Shown here: in pieces, positions 1 through 9,135 of the stretch
Numbering within the stretch: position 1 is the stretch's first letter
Layout: every line of letters begins with the position of its first letter
Origin: CAG-177 sp964587915
GTDB lineage: Bacteria; Bacillota; Clostridia; Oscillospirales; Acutalibacteraceae
Reading direction: 5' to 3'
DNA length: 64,000 nucleotides
NCBI GenBank assembly: GCA_964587915.1
Contig: CAZPMK010000001.1
Location: 1-64,000, forward strand
The notes under the pieces: model-generated
Told to the model about the DNA's origin: nothing
Seen by the model: only the letters and a program-made list of their open reading frames with translations
Databases searched by the model: none
Made by a program: the position numbers and the translations under genes

Positions 1-57
1 AACTATATCCGCCGTGAAAGCGGCAAACGCTACGGCAAATGGGAAGTATTGGTTTGA
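1..57 (+). CDS. C-terminal end of an unidentified gene
   Basis: The window opens inside a reading frame that runs 18 codons to a TGA at 55-57, ending in the residues GKRYGKWEVLV. Too little is present to name a family. It lies in the same direction as the following restriction gene, 61 bases upstream of its ATG, so it could be the last gene of an upstream accessory operon. The call rests only on an open frame and a basic, plausible C-terminus. Confidence 0.4.
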   Translation, partial: NYIRRESGKRYGKWEVLV

Positions 58-118
58 TATTTGCATTTCCTGATGTTAGGATGAAAACTTTATAAATATT
101 ATAGCGAGGTGCTCGATT

Positions 119-1966
119 ATGATAAAAACCGTATCACAAACAACAATCGCTGATGTGTTTTCCATAACCAGCGATAAGATATATAAAATTCCGAAATACC
201 AACGTGAATATACTTGGGGAATCAAAGAGTGGGATGCACTCTTTAATGACGTAACCGAAAATGATTTTGGATATTTTCTCGGCTCGTATATTTGTGTTAA
301 TAGCGGTTCACTCAATGGAACTGTTTTGGAAGTTATAGATGGACAGCAAAGATTTACAACAATAACTTTACTGCTGGCTGCTCTCTATTCTGAACTTGCT
401 AACCACAAAACCGAAATGGATGAAGATGATCTAAGCGAACTCTCTAATTTGAGAAATGAGCTGGCAAATAAAAAGCAAAAATTTACTGCATCCGGTGGGA
501 AAATTACTGAATATAATCAGCGACTTCTGCTCCAAAAGCAGAACTCAAATGACGAGGATTACACTTATATTCTTTCCGACAACGGTATTATCACAGTTAA
601 GCACACAAAACCTGCGAATTTTGGTAACAGAAGAATTGCTAAAGCTTATCGGCATTTTATAAAACTGATCGCCGATGAAGTGCAGGAGATTAAGACTGAT
701 AATCCCAATATTACCGATATAGGTGCGCTATTCCAAATCGTTAGAAAATTTGAAGCGGCAGTATTGGTAGGAATTGAAGTCGATACTAACAAAGATGCCT
801 ATATGCTCTTTGAATCTCTTAACCACAGAGGTGTTCCGCTTTCGGCTCTCGATTTAATCAAAAATTCTCTTATTGCTCAAGCCGAAAACTCTGCTGATGC
901 AGATAACGCTTATGAACAATGGAAACAGATATTAAAATCTGTAGGTCAAGATGATTATTCTGTTCAAGAACGTTTCTTTAGACAGCTCTATAACGCTTTT
1001 AGAGATGAATTGAACGCTCCTTATAAATCTGCCGACAAGAAGTATTACCTCGGTTATTTAGCTACAAGAACAACGCTGATCGACATATATGAAAAAATGA
1101 TCAAGAGCGATTATCGTGCACTTTTGGAAAACCTTTCAGAAAAGGCTAACAAATACTCTATCATCGTCAACAATACAGATGATGAATATGTTTACACAAC
1201 AAGCTTGCAAAACTTGGCAAGGATTTCCGGCGCTCCTTCATATTTGTTGTTGATGTATCTATTGACCAATCAAGAAAATCTTTGTCTTTCGGATGCAGAT
1301 ATCAAATCAATAGTTGATACTCTGATTGTATTCTTTGTAAGAAGAAACTTAACAGATGTTCCTAATACTCGTAAATTGACACAGTTGTTTATCGATATTA
1401 TTGCAAAAATCAAATCCGAAAGTGGCATCGAGATTGTATCCGATATTAAAGATATACTCAAAGCAGTTTCGGCAACAGATGAAGCCTTTGAAGAAAAACT
1501 TCGTGGACCTATTTACGACGAGAATCCCGAAGCAACTCGCTTTGTTCTGTGCAATATCGAAGCACAACATCAGACTAAGGAGATATACTCTGATTTGTGG
1601 TCGAGAGATACAAGTAATAAGTATGTTTGGACTATCGAGCATATATTCCCCGAAGGCGAAAACATCCCAAAAGAATGGGTTGATATGATCGCTAACGGCG
1701 ATAAAGCTAAAGCAATCCAAATCAGAGCTGATTATGTACATACTATTGGTAACCTAACAATAACCGGATATAACCAAAACCTTTCCAATATGTCTTTTGA
1801 ACACAAGAAAGATAGAAAATCGAAGGACAAAACAAAAGATATCGGTTACAGAAACGGCTTGTTCTTAAACGAGGATGTTGTAACCGAAACAAAGTGGACT
1901 GTTGATAACATAACCACAAGAACAGACAAGATTGTAAAAACACTTCTTGAAATGTATAAGTGGTGA
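119..1966 (+). CDS. DUF262/DUF1524 GmrSD-type restriction nuclease
   Basis: The 615-residue protein has the DUF262 hallmarks near its N-terminus (IPKYQREYTW at about 24-33 and VIDGQQRFTT at about 74-83, the DGQQR nucleotidase/ParB-like signature) and an HNH-like DUF1524 block near the C-terminus (WTIEHIFP, then HTIGNLTITGYNQNLSN). Proteins of this GmrSD class are type IV restriction enzymes that use NTP and cut modified foreign DNA. Both halves are in one chain here and the length is normal for the fused form. It leads an AT-rich island of DNA-modification genes, which supports a defence role. The substrate (which modification) cannot be read from the sequence. Confidence 0.85.
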   Translation: MIKTVSQTTIADVFSITSDKIYKIPKYQREYTWGIKEWDALFNDVTENDFGYFLGSYICVNSGSLNGTVLEVIDGQQRFTTITLLLAALYSELANHKTEMDEDDLSELSNLRNELANKKQKFTASGGKITEYNQRLLLQKQNSNDEDYTYILSDNGIITVKHTKPANFGNRRIAKAYRHFIKLIADEVQEIKTDNPNITDIGALFQIVRKFEAAVLVGIEVDTNKDAYMLFESLNHRGVPLSALDLIKNSLIAQAENSADADNAYEQWKQILKSVGQDDYSVQERFFRQLYNAFRDELNAPYKSADKKYYLGYLATRTTLIDIYEKMIKSDYRALLENLSEKANKYSIIVNNTDDEYVYTTSLQNLARISGAPSYLLLMYLLTNQENLCLSDADIKSIVDTLIVFFVRRNLTDVPNTRKLTQLFIDIIAKIKSESGIEIVSDIKDILKAVSATDEAFEEKLRGPIYDENPEATRFVLCNIEAQHQTKEIYSDLWSRDTSNKYVWTIEHIFPEGENIPKEWVDMIANGDKAKAIQIRADYVHTIGNLTITGYNQNLSNMSFEHKKDRKSKDKTKDIGYRNGLFLNEDVVTETKWTVDNITTRTDKIVKTLLEMYKW

Positions 1967-1999
1967 TTTTATCGAGCGATTATAACAAATATGTTTTCC

Positions 2000-2017
2000 A
2001 CAAACTATAGTTTGTTA
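2000..2017 (+). promoter_or_regulatory. 16-bp perfect palindrome overlapping a possible -35 box
   Basis: ACAAACTATAGTTTGT at 2000-2015 is a perfect inverted repeat in the 132-base gap before the next gene. A weak promoter fits beside it: TTGTTA at 2012-2017, a 17-base spacer, and TATGTA at 2035-2040. A protein bound to the palindrome would cover the -35 box, so an operator is a reasonable reading. No controller (C) protein gene was seen nearby. Confidence 0.4.
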
Positions 2018-2098
2018 GAACCATTTATGCGAAATATGTAGATTTTAAGAAAAACAAAAAAACAACAACTATACTTATTAACGAAAAGGTGGTTTATT

Positions 2099-2503
2099 AT
2101 GCCCAGAGCAGGAGATTCATATATAGTGACACTAGAAGAATGTCATTTGGCGTGGGGAACTTATCGTCATACTGCAACACGAACACCACGTCGTGGCGAA
2201 GCATATTTGCCAATTCATATTGCAGATGCTCGTCGTTTTAACATTTATAATTCCAACTATACTGGTGGTATGGATGTTTTAGGACAAAACATCTTCCATT
2301 GTACCTCTTATGACGGATTCCTCAATGTGGATATGAAGGCTCAAGGTGCTGTTAGAGAAGGAGAAATCTATGCCAAACAGTTTTCTGTAAACAATGATCT
2401 TACTGCTATAGGAGCATGGTATAAACATGTTGGAGCACAACCCGGCGACCAAGTTGAGGTGCGTTGGACAAGTCCTGTAGATATGACTATTCGTTTAATA
2501 TAA
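2099..2503 (+). CDS. Small protein resembling the NgoFVII specificity (B3-like) domain
   Basis: This 134-residue protein has no signal peptide or membrane segment. By hand alignment it matches the last third of the restriction enzyme two genes downstream: W-G then AYLP (residues 19-20 and 35-38) against WG then AYIP there, a following QG segment, and IGAWYKHVGAQPG against LGEWIRKRIGAPSG near the C-terminus. That region of NgoFVII/BfiI-type enzymes is a B3-like DNA-binding domain, so I infer a free-standing DNA-binding subunit. The ATG follows an AAGGTGG ribosome site. It starts a tight run of modification genes. The family name is inference; no catalytic motif is visible. Confidence 0.5.
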   Translation: MPRAGDSYIVTLEECHLAWGTYRHTATRTPRRGEAYLPIHIADARRFNIYNSNYTGGMDVLGQNIFHCTSYDGFLNVDMKAQGAVREGEIYAKQFSVNNDLTAIGAWYKHVGAQPGDQVEVRWTSPVDMTIRLI

Positions 2504-2528
2504 GTAAACAAACAAAGAGGTATATAAC

Positions 2529-3590
2529 ATGAATGTTTTTAAATTGGGTGAGCTGTTTTGTGGTCCTGGCGGAATTGCTTGTGGTGCTATGAATGCAAAA
2601 AGTGCAGACGGAACTTATACAGTCGAACACGCTTGGGCAAATGATTATGATGCTGATACTTGCGAAACATACAGAAAAAATATATGTCCCAATAATCCGG
2701 AAAGTGTATATTGTGGCAATGTGCGAGAGCTAGACATTAAAGCACTTGGTGAAATAGATGCTTTTTGCTATGGCTTCCCATGCAATAGTTTTTCAAATGT
2801 AGGAAAACATCAGGGGTTTGAAAATGAAAAGTTCGGACAACTTTATTGGTACGGTATTGAAGTATTAAAAGAATATCAACCAAAATGGTTTGTTGCTGAA
2901 AATGTTTCCGGTATTCGCTCTGCTGGCTCAGGAGACTTTGAAATTATTCTCGAAGATATGAGAGCTGCAGGGTATCGATTAAATGTGAATTTATACAAAT
3001 CCGAGCAATATGGTATTCCGCAAACTCGGCACAGAGTAATCATTGTTGGTATCAGAAATGACTTGCCAATTGAATATAAAGTCCCCGATCCCGCAATGTA
3101 TAAAGATGTTGATATTTCTTCAGGCACTGCCTTATCAAACATCCCTTCGAATGCACCAAATCACGAAATTCGAAAATTGACGAAAAATGTGGTTCGTAGA
3201 CTCTCCTATATTTTACCCGGTGAAAACATTTGGCAAGCTGAAGAAAGACTTGGCAGTGAATTCCCTGAAGAATTAAAAATTCATACAAAAACAAAAATTA
3301 GTCAAATATATCGTAAGTTAGATCCTAACAAACCTGCCTATACAGTAACAGCAGCAGGTGGCGGCGGAACCTTTATGTATCACTGGACTGATAGAGAGCT
3401 TACAAATAGAGAACGTGCTCGCATACAAACTTTCCCTGATAATTATGAATTTGTAGGTAATTACAGTAGTGTGAGAAAACAAATTGGTATGGCTGTTCCG
3501 TGTAAGTTGTCTGAAATAGTTATTTCTGCTATTCTCAACTGTTTTGCAGGTATTGATTATCCATCTGTAAAAGCGAATATGGAGGAATAA
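2529..3590 (+). CDS. DNA (cytosine-5) methyltransferase, first copy
   Basis: The 353-residue protein has the ordered C5-methyltransferase motifs: motif I LFCGPGGIACG (SAM binding), motif IV GFPCNSFSNVG with the catalytic Cys, motif VI AENV, motif VIII PQTRHRV, and motif X QIGMAVP near the end. Motif IV reads PCN where PCQ is usual. It transfers a methyl group to C5 of cytosine in a specific site. It abuts the NgoFVII-type nuclease gene exactly (stop at 3590, next ATG at 3591), so this is most likely the cognate protecting enzyme of that type II system. The target sequence cannot be deduced. Confidence 0.93.
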   Translation: MNVFKLGELFCGPGGIACGAMNAKSADGTYTVEHAWANDYDADTCETYRKNICPNNPESVYCGNVRELDIKALGEIDAFCYGFPCNSFSNVGKHQGFENEKFGQLYWYGIEVLKEYQPKWFVAENVSGIRSAGSGDFEIILEDMRAAGYRLNVNLYKSEQYGIPQTRHRVIIVGIRNDLPIEYKVPDPAMYKDVDISSGTALSNIPSNAPNHEIRKLTKNVVRRLSYILPGENIWQAEERLGSEFPEELKIHTKTKISQIYRKLDPNKPAYTVTAAGGGGTFMYHWTDRELTNRERARIQTFPDNYEFVGNYSSVRKQIGMAVPCKLSEIVISAILNCFAGIDYPSVKANMEE

Positions 3591-4673
3591 ATGATGATTA
3601 AATTGATTGATGATATAACTGGAAAACCAACATTTATTACATCGGATTTTGATGAACCTGTTTTATACGCTCCCGCAAGAGTGGAGTTTCCTACGCCTTG
3701 TTCTTCTCTAAAAATCATAACGGCATTTACAGATTGTGATAGAATTTCTACTCATATGATCGAACTTGCAGAAGGTATTAAAAACAACCGTTTTATCAAA
3801 GGTATTTCTGTAGAAATTATACTTGGTATGACAAAATCGAGTCTTTCACAAAAGAAACACGAAGATATCTGCCGAATGATTCGTTTTCTCAATTCCACCA
3901 AAGGAATGCCCAAGGTTAGTTGTAGATATATCTGCCAAGGTCCGGAAGTACACTCTAAAATTTATCTGTGGATGGCACCAGATAGTCAAGTGGGACATTT
4001 CCCATATATAGCTTTTTGTGGCTCATTAAACTATACGATGAATGCTTTTTACAAGCGTAGAGAATCTGTAAGTATGTGCAATTCTATGGAAGCATTAAAA
4101 TATTACAAAGAGTTATTGCCTGATACAATCGACTGCTTTGATCCTGATGTTTCTGAGAAACTTAAGAATGTTGTTAATAATACTTCTGATACATTTGTTG
4201 AACCCGATAACTCGGAAAAAGATTATCTTGTTTATGATCAAGAATCTCCTATTGATACATTAAATGTTTCGCTTTTGCGCTCTGATGGAAGTGATACAGG
4301 CTATGGTTCAGGTATAAACTGGGGTATTCGCAAAAACGGTACAAAAAGAGATCAAAACCAAGCTTACATTCCTTATAACCACAAAGATAAACGATCAGGG
4401 TTTTTTCCTGACAGAATCAATCCTGATGATGAAAATTGTCCTATGTTTAAGGTAATCACCAAAGATTTTGGTTCTTTCCATATGAGAATGGCACAGCAGG
4501 GCAATAAAGCATTACACAGTGTGGAAAGTAATGCGATTTTAGGTGAGTGGATTCGCAAAAGAATAGGAGCACCTTCCGGCGGATATGTCACAAAACAGAT
4601 GTTGGAACTCTACGGAAAAACATATGTGACATTTAGAAAATATGCCGATGGAACATATTTGTTGGATTTTTAA
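3591..4673 (+). CDS. NgoFVII-family type II restriction endonuclease (PLD fold)
   Basis: The 360-residue protein carries a single phospholipase-D signature, VHSKIYLW (HxK, about residue 122) followed by CGSLNYT (GSxN), as in BfiI/NgoFVII enzymes that cut DNA without a metal ion and work as dimers sharing two HxK sites. Residues from about 240 on form the presumed B3-like recognition domain (INWGIRKNG, AYIP, ILGEWIRKRIG). It directly follows a C5 methyltransferase, the expected pairing. The start could be either of two adjacent ATGs (3591 or 3594) after GGAGGAATAA. The gene is full length and AT-rich like its neighbours. Confidence 0.88.
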   Translation: MMIKLIDDITGKPTFITSDFDEPVLYAPARVEFPTPCSSLKIITAFTDCDRISTHMIELAEGIKNNRFIKGISVEIILGMTKSSLSQKKHEDICRMIRFLNSTKGMPKVSCRYICQGPEVHSKIYLWMAPDSQVGHFPYIAFCGSLNYTMNAFYKRRESVSMCNSMEALKYYKELLPDTIDCFDPDVSEKLKNVVNNTSDTFVEPDNSEKDYLVYDQESPIDTLNVSLLRSDGSDTGYGSGINWGIRKNGTKRDQNQAYIPYNHKDKRSGFFPDRINPDDENCPMFKVITKDFGSFHMRMAQQGNKALHSVESNAILGEWIRKRIGAPSGGYVTKQMLELYGKTYVTFRKYADGTYLLDF

Positions 4674-4724
4674 GGAGACATGATAAAAAGAAAGTGGTAA
4701 AGTAATCCGAGAACTCTGAAAATA

Positions 4725-4743
4725 TGTTATCATAAAGATAACA
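4725..4743. repeat. Short inverted repeat upstream of the second methyltransferase
   Basis: TGTTATC, a 5-base centre ATAAA, then GATAACA form a perfect 7-bp inverted repeat in the 137-base gap between the nuclease and the second methyltransferase. It has no T-tract, so it is not a terminator. It may be an operator that separates expression of the two modification units. Only the symmetry is seen; the function is a guess. Confidence 0.3.
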
Positions 4744-4810
4744 GAAAGACAGAGTAGATACTAATTCGTCATAATTTATGGTCTGCGAGATCGCTTAAGG
4801 AGATTTGATT

Positions 4811-5752
4811 ATGCCAAAGGTATGTAGTTTGTTCGCTGGAATAGGCGGTATATGTCTTGGCTTTAAACAAGCTGGGTTTGATATTGTTTGGGCCAACGAA
4901 TATGATTCTGCCGCCTGCAAGACATATAGACATAATTTTGGCGATTCATATCTTGTAGAATCTGATATTAGAACTGTAGATGTTAATAGTATTCCTGATT
5001 TTAATGTGCTAACAGCAGGTTTCCCTTGCCAGCCTTTTTCAATAGCTGGTAGACAAAAGGGGTTTAAGGATAAACGAGGAAACCTATTCTTTGAAATAAC
5101 AAGAATAATCGATGCAAAACGACCTGAAATCGTGTTTTTAGAAAATGTCCCAAATCTTATGGAACATGATGATGGTAAAACTTTTCTTGTTATTTTCAAT
5201 TCTTTAGCACAATTCGGATACACGGTTTACTATCGTGTAATGGCTGGTAATGAATACGGGAACCTACCACAAATACGTAAGCGTATTTACATAGTGGCTA
5301 TTCGTGAAGATGTGTCTGACACTGTGTATCAACATCCCGATCCAATCGAACTGACTCAAAAATCATCTGACATAATAATCCGCAGTGAGAAGAAAAATGA
5401 TATATATTACTATACTGATTCGGCTATACTAAATCACCTTTCTTCGCATATGCACGACAAAACAGCGATTTATCGAATTACTGATACAGAAGTGAGATGG
5501 ACTAAAAACAATATGTGTCCCACGCTGACGGCAAATATGGGTACATATCCTGACAGAGTCCCTGTTGTTTGGGATAACTACGGTATTAGAAAACTAACTT
5601 TAAGGGAATGCCTTGATTTTCAAGGTTTCCCCCAAGACTTTTACTTTCCTAATACCATCACAATAGACGATGCATATAAACAGATTGGCAATTCGGTTTG
5701 TGTGCCTGTGATTAAGAGAATTGCCGAAAGAATTGAAAAGATATTGAAATAA
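4811..5752 (+). CDS. DNA (cytosine-5) methyltransferase, second copy
   Basis: The 313-residue enzyme has motif I SLFAGIGGICLGF, motif IV AGFPCQPFSIAGRQ with the catalytic Cys in PCQ, motif VI FLENVPNL, motif VIII LPQIRKRIYIV and motif X QIGNSVCVPV. Length is typical of a compact monospecific C5 enzyme with a small target-recognition region. I start it at the ATG at 4811 because AAGGAGA at 4797-4803 sits 7 bases upstream; an in-frame TTG two codons earlier is too close to that site. It is separated from the next methyltransferase by 20 bases and so is probably cotranscribed with it. Confidence 0.93.
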   Translation: MPKVCSLFAGIGGICLGFKQAGFDIVWANEYDSAACKTYRHNFGDSYLVESDIRTVDVNSIPDFNVLTAGFPCQPFSIAGRQKGFKDKRGNLFFEITRIIDAKRPEIVFLENVPNLMEHDDGKTFLVIFNSLAQFGYTVYYRVMAGNEYGNLPQIRKRIYIVAIREDVSDTVYQHPDPIELTQKSSDIIIRSEKKNDIYYYTDSAILNHLSSHMHDKTAIYRITDTEVRWTKNNMCPTLTANMGTYPDRVPVVWDNYGIRKLTLRECLDFQGFPQDFYFPNTITIDDAYKQIGNSVCVPVIKRIAERIEKILK

Positions 5753-5772
5753 TAAATAAAGGATTTTGTCTA

Positions 5773-6996
5773 ATGAGAATTATTGATTTATTCTCCGGAG
5801 CCGGAGGATTAACATTTGGATTTTATTATCGAATAAAAAACAATACTTTTGTAAGAAACCGAAAAAACTCATTTGTATTTGCGAATGAGTTTGATTCTCA
5901 TGCCGCAAAAGCCTTTTCCTCTAATTATCCCGACATAAATATGCTTGCTCAAGATATAAAAAGTCTGGATGCTGATACTATCAACGCAATGATAGGAGAT
6001 GAACCTGTCGATCTAATAATCGGCGGACCACCTTGCCAATCGTTCAGTACTGTTGGTCAACGTGTGTATGACGAAAAAGCAACAATGTACGAAGAGTATT
6101 TACGTATTTTGAGTATTGTTCGTCCCAAAATGTTCCTTTTTGAAAATGTTAAAGGCATTTTGTCAATGAGAGAAACATTCTACAAAACTGATAAAGACGG
6201 GAATATACTATATACAACAACAAAAAATAAAGAAACAGGAAGAGAACGCAAAAAACCGGTAATCGACCATTATGGAAGATATGTAATGGATATCATACAG
6301 GAAAAGTTTGCTAATATAACTGAAGACTTTGGATATAATATAGTGAAGGAAACTTTAAATGCTGTTGATTTCGGAGTTCCAGAAAACAGAGAACGTGTTT
6401 TTATTGTGGGAATACGTAAAGATCTTAACATAAAGTGGGAATTCCCTTCACCCAAAGGAACTGAAAAATTAACAATTAAGGAAGCTATTTCTGATTTGCC
6501 TCCCGTTGATGAAAATGAAAATATCACTAGATATACTGTTTTACCTAAAAACCCTTATCAAGAATTAATGAGATACAACTCTCACGCCATTACCCAGCAC
6601 TATTGCGGTGAATATGGAGAAAAAATCCGAACAGTCATTAAGAATGTAAAACAAGGGCAAGGAAAAAACGATTTCAACAAATTAATTGAGCAAGGAGTAA
6701 TTGATAAAAAATACAAGCTTACCTCTGGTTTCGCAAACACCTATGGAAGACTTGTCGAAGATCAGCCTTGCACGACTATTACCAATAATATGAGCACCCC
6801 GTCAGGACTTAGATGTATTCATTATGAGCAAGATCGTGCACTTACGCCTCGTGAAGGAGCTCGCATACAATCTTTTCCCGATTGGTTTCAATTCGTTGGT
6901 GATAAAGCTAATGTAACAACTCAAATTGGGAATGCTGTCCCCCCATTGTTAGCCATTGCCTTGGCAAAACAAATCGACTCTGCTTTGAAAGGATGA
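5773..6996 (+). CDS. DNA (cytosine-5) methyltransferase, third copy
   Basis: The 407-residue enzyme has motif I IDLFSGAGGLTFGF, motif IV IIGGPPCQSFSTVGQR (catalytic Cys), motif VI FLFENVKGI, motif VIII PENRERVFIVG and motif X QIGNAVPPL. It is longer than the second copy because of an insertion between motifs VI and VIII (about residues 130-190), so it probably recognises a different site. Its stop overlaps an ATG of the next frame (ATGA at 6993-6996), suggesting translational coupling to the GHKL ATPase. That coupling is the main reason to group it with the ATPase/receiver/HNH genes. Confidence 0.93.
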   Translation: MRIIDLFSGAGGLTFGFYYRIKNNTFVRNRKNSFVFANEFDSHAAKAFSSNYPDINMLAQDIKSLDADTINAMIGDEPVDLIIGGPPCQSFSTVGQRVYDEKATMYEEYLRILSIVRPKMFLFENVKGILSMRETFYKTDKDGNILYTTTKNKETGRERKKPVIDHYGRYVMDIIQEKFANITEDFGYNIVKETLNAVDFGVPENRERVFIVGIRKDLNIKWEFPSPKGTEKLTIKEAISDLPPVDENENITRYTVLPKNPYQELMRYNSHAITQHYCGEYGEKIRTVIKNVKQGQGKNDFNKLIEQGVIDKKYKLTSGFANTYGRLVEDQPCTTITNNMSTPSGLRCIHYEQDRALTPREGARIQSFPDWFQFVGDKANVTTQIGNAVPPLLAIALAKQIDSALKG

Positions 6997-7001
6997 TATA
7001 T

Positions 7002-9119
7002 ATGGAGAATAACTTGATTACCAATACTAATCCTGTAAATGAAGAAGCTATAAAATCTATGAATACAGAAGATGCTATTTATTTTAATTTTTCATATTCA
7101 GCTTTAAAACTACTTGGGAAAAACCTCTATAGTAATGCAGCCAACGCAATTTCAGAGCTAGTTGCCAATGCGCTAGATGCAAAAGCCCCTAAAGTATATG
7201 TCTATATTGATATGTCTGATAAAAAACATTCTGTTATTGAAATAATTGATAATGGTAGCGGTATGGATTATGCTGATTTGGCTGACAAGTATGTTTGGAT
7301 TGGTAGAAACAAAAGAACAGATATCGATCTTAGTACAGCAGACAAAAAGACGGTTATGGGCAGAAAAGGTATCGGTAAACTTGCAGCTTTATATCTTTCT
7401 AACAAGTACTATATATTAACCAAAAAAGCAAACGACGGTAATGAAAACAAATGGGAAGTAAACCTTTCAAAATACAAAGACTCTGATTTTCCTCGTCTTG
7501 ATAAAGTGGTCGAATCAGTTTCTTTGGTAAACAAAGATATATGGGAAAACTTTTCGAGTGGAACGGCAATAAAGTTAGAAAATGTCGATTTAAGACGAAA
7601 CGGCGCACAAAAAATCGAAGGGCTTCGTCGTGTCTTTTCGGATTTCTACTTAATTGATTCTTTGAAGTCTACTATATATGTTTCTGTCAAAACCAATAAA
7701 AACGATGCGGTAGATTTTAAACCTGTAGAAAAAAAGATAGCCTATAAAAATTTCTATGCTTTATTTGACAATAGTGGTTTAAATATTGCTTCAAAAATGT
7801 CTAAAAGCATTGCTTTTTCTTGGGCATCTCAATATGAACACATTGCCAACACTTCCCGTGAAACTAAATTTATCGACAAAGCGCCTACACCAACAAGTGG
7901 CAAATTTATATATAAATTTGAAGATGACACCCAAGTGGAAAAAGATTATCTTTTAACTGGTTGGATAGCAATTCATAGTACTATCGAACAGAAAAATGCT
8001 GTTGATAATAACTTTATAAGAAACTCGATTTATCAACCGAACCGGTTAAGATTATATGTTAGAAATAAACTTGCGGTTGCAGATTATTTTGTTATAAGCC
8101 CTAGCACTCAAGCTATGGCTAATTATATCGAGGGCGAAATAACATTCGATATTTTAGACGATGATGATTTGCCTGATATCGCAACATCCAGCCGACAAGA
8201 CTTCTTGGATGACGATCGCATAACTTTATTAACTTCGATTGTAGATCCTATATTAACAAAACTATATGCTTTGAGAAACAGAGTTGGTAAAGAAATTACT
8301 GATGAAAATGATAAATATAATGAATATCTTTTATCATTGGAGGAAGAAAAGCGCAAAGCAGAAGCTGAAGCTCGTGCAAAAGCAGAAGCTGAAGCTCAAG
8401 CCGCTCAAAAAGCAAAGGAGGAAGCAGAAAAACGCCAATTTGAGGCTGAGCAAGAAGCTAAAAAGTATCATGCTCAAAGCAATACAATTTTTAGCACTGT
8501 TACCGAAGATCAAAAGAGTTTTTCGGCAAAGACACATTTAGTTAAGACAAATGCTCTTACAATTAGAAATGGTGTTACTACTCTTGCAAAAAAAATAGGT
8601 ATTAACAACTATCGAGAGCTAGGTGCCATTTCTGTGGCTACAGACAAGATTCTTAGTGCTTTGAAATATAGTGCACTCGCAAAATTCAATATCGAAGATG
8701 AGTTTATTACGGAAGATCTATTCGTTTTCTGCAAGGAATATCTTCTTAATGTCTTGTCTAAACAGTACTTCAATTTAAGCTTTAGTATTAATGTTGAGGG
8801 CGAATATATCGTCCGTTTTAACCCTCAATATGTGTCCCTTATGTTAGATAATTTGGTTTCTAATTCTCTCAAAAGTAATTCCACAGAGTTTTATTTAAAC
8901 ATGAGAAACATTGATACTCCGAGCATTGTGATCCTTGATAATGGAACTGGATTTGGTAGTGCCGATATGAATCGCATCTTTGAATTCGGTTTCAGCAATA
9001 CTGGCGGCACGGGCATTGGACTGTATAATGTTGAAAGCGTTGTCAAAAAAATGCATGGACAAATTTATGCAAAGAATAATGAACCAAACGGTGCGAAATT
9101 TGTCATAACATTACCTTAA
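7002..9119 (+). CDS. Dual GHKL ATPase: MORC/MutL-like head plus histidine-kinase-like tail
   Basis: The 705-residue protein has two ATP-binding GHKL domains. The first has an N box ELVANALDA (52-60), DNGSGM (83-88) and GRKGIGKLA (120-128), the pattern of MORC/MutL/Hsp90-type ATPases. A Glu/Lys/Ala-rich coiled coil lies at about 445-490. The C-terminal domain has LDNLVSNSL, LDNGTGFG and GGTGIGLYNV, as in histidine kinases. Between them His512 lies in a helix-like stretch (SAKTHLVKTNA) and could be the phosphoacceptor. GHKL ATPases of the first type are known partners of restriction-modification systems. No membrane segment is seen, so it is cytosolic. Start: ATG at 7002, nine bases after AAAGGA. 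Confidence 0.8.
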   Translation: MENNLITNTNPVNEEAIKSMNTEDAIYFNFSYSALKLLGKNLYSNAANAISELVANALDAKAPKVYVYIDMSDKKHSVIEIIDNGSGMDYADLADKYVWIGRNKRTDIDLSTADKKTVMGRKGIGKLAALYLSNKYYILTKKANDGNENKWEVNLSKYKDSDFPRLDKVVESVSLVNKDIWENFSSGTAIKLENVDLRRNGAQKIEGLRRVFSDFYLIDSLKSTIYVSVKTNKNDAVDFKPVEKKIAYKNFYALFDNSGLNIASKMSKSIAFSWASQYEHIANTSRETKFIDKAPTPTSGKFIYKFEDDTQVEKDYLLTGWIAIHSTIEQKNAVDNNFIRNSIYQPNRLRLYVRNKLAVADYFVISPSTQAMANYIEGEITFDILDDDDLPDIATSSRQDFLDDDRITLLTSIVDPILTKLYALRNRVGKEITDENDKYNEYLLSLEEEKRKAEAEARAKAEAEAQAAQKAKEEAEKRQFEAEQEAKKYHAQSNTIFSTVTEDQKSFSAKTHLVKTNALTIRNGVTTLAKKIGINNYRELGAISVATDKILSALKYSALAKFNIEDEFITEDLFVFCKEYLLNVLSKQYFNLSFSINVEGEYIVRFNPQYVSLMLDNLVSNSLKSNSTEFYLNMRNIDTPSIVILDNGTGFGSADMNRIFEFGFSNTGGTGIGLYNVESVVKKMHGQIYAKNNEPNGAKFVITLP

Positions 9120-9135
9120 AGGGAGAAATAAACAA

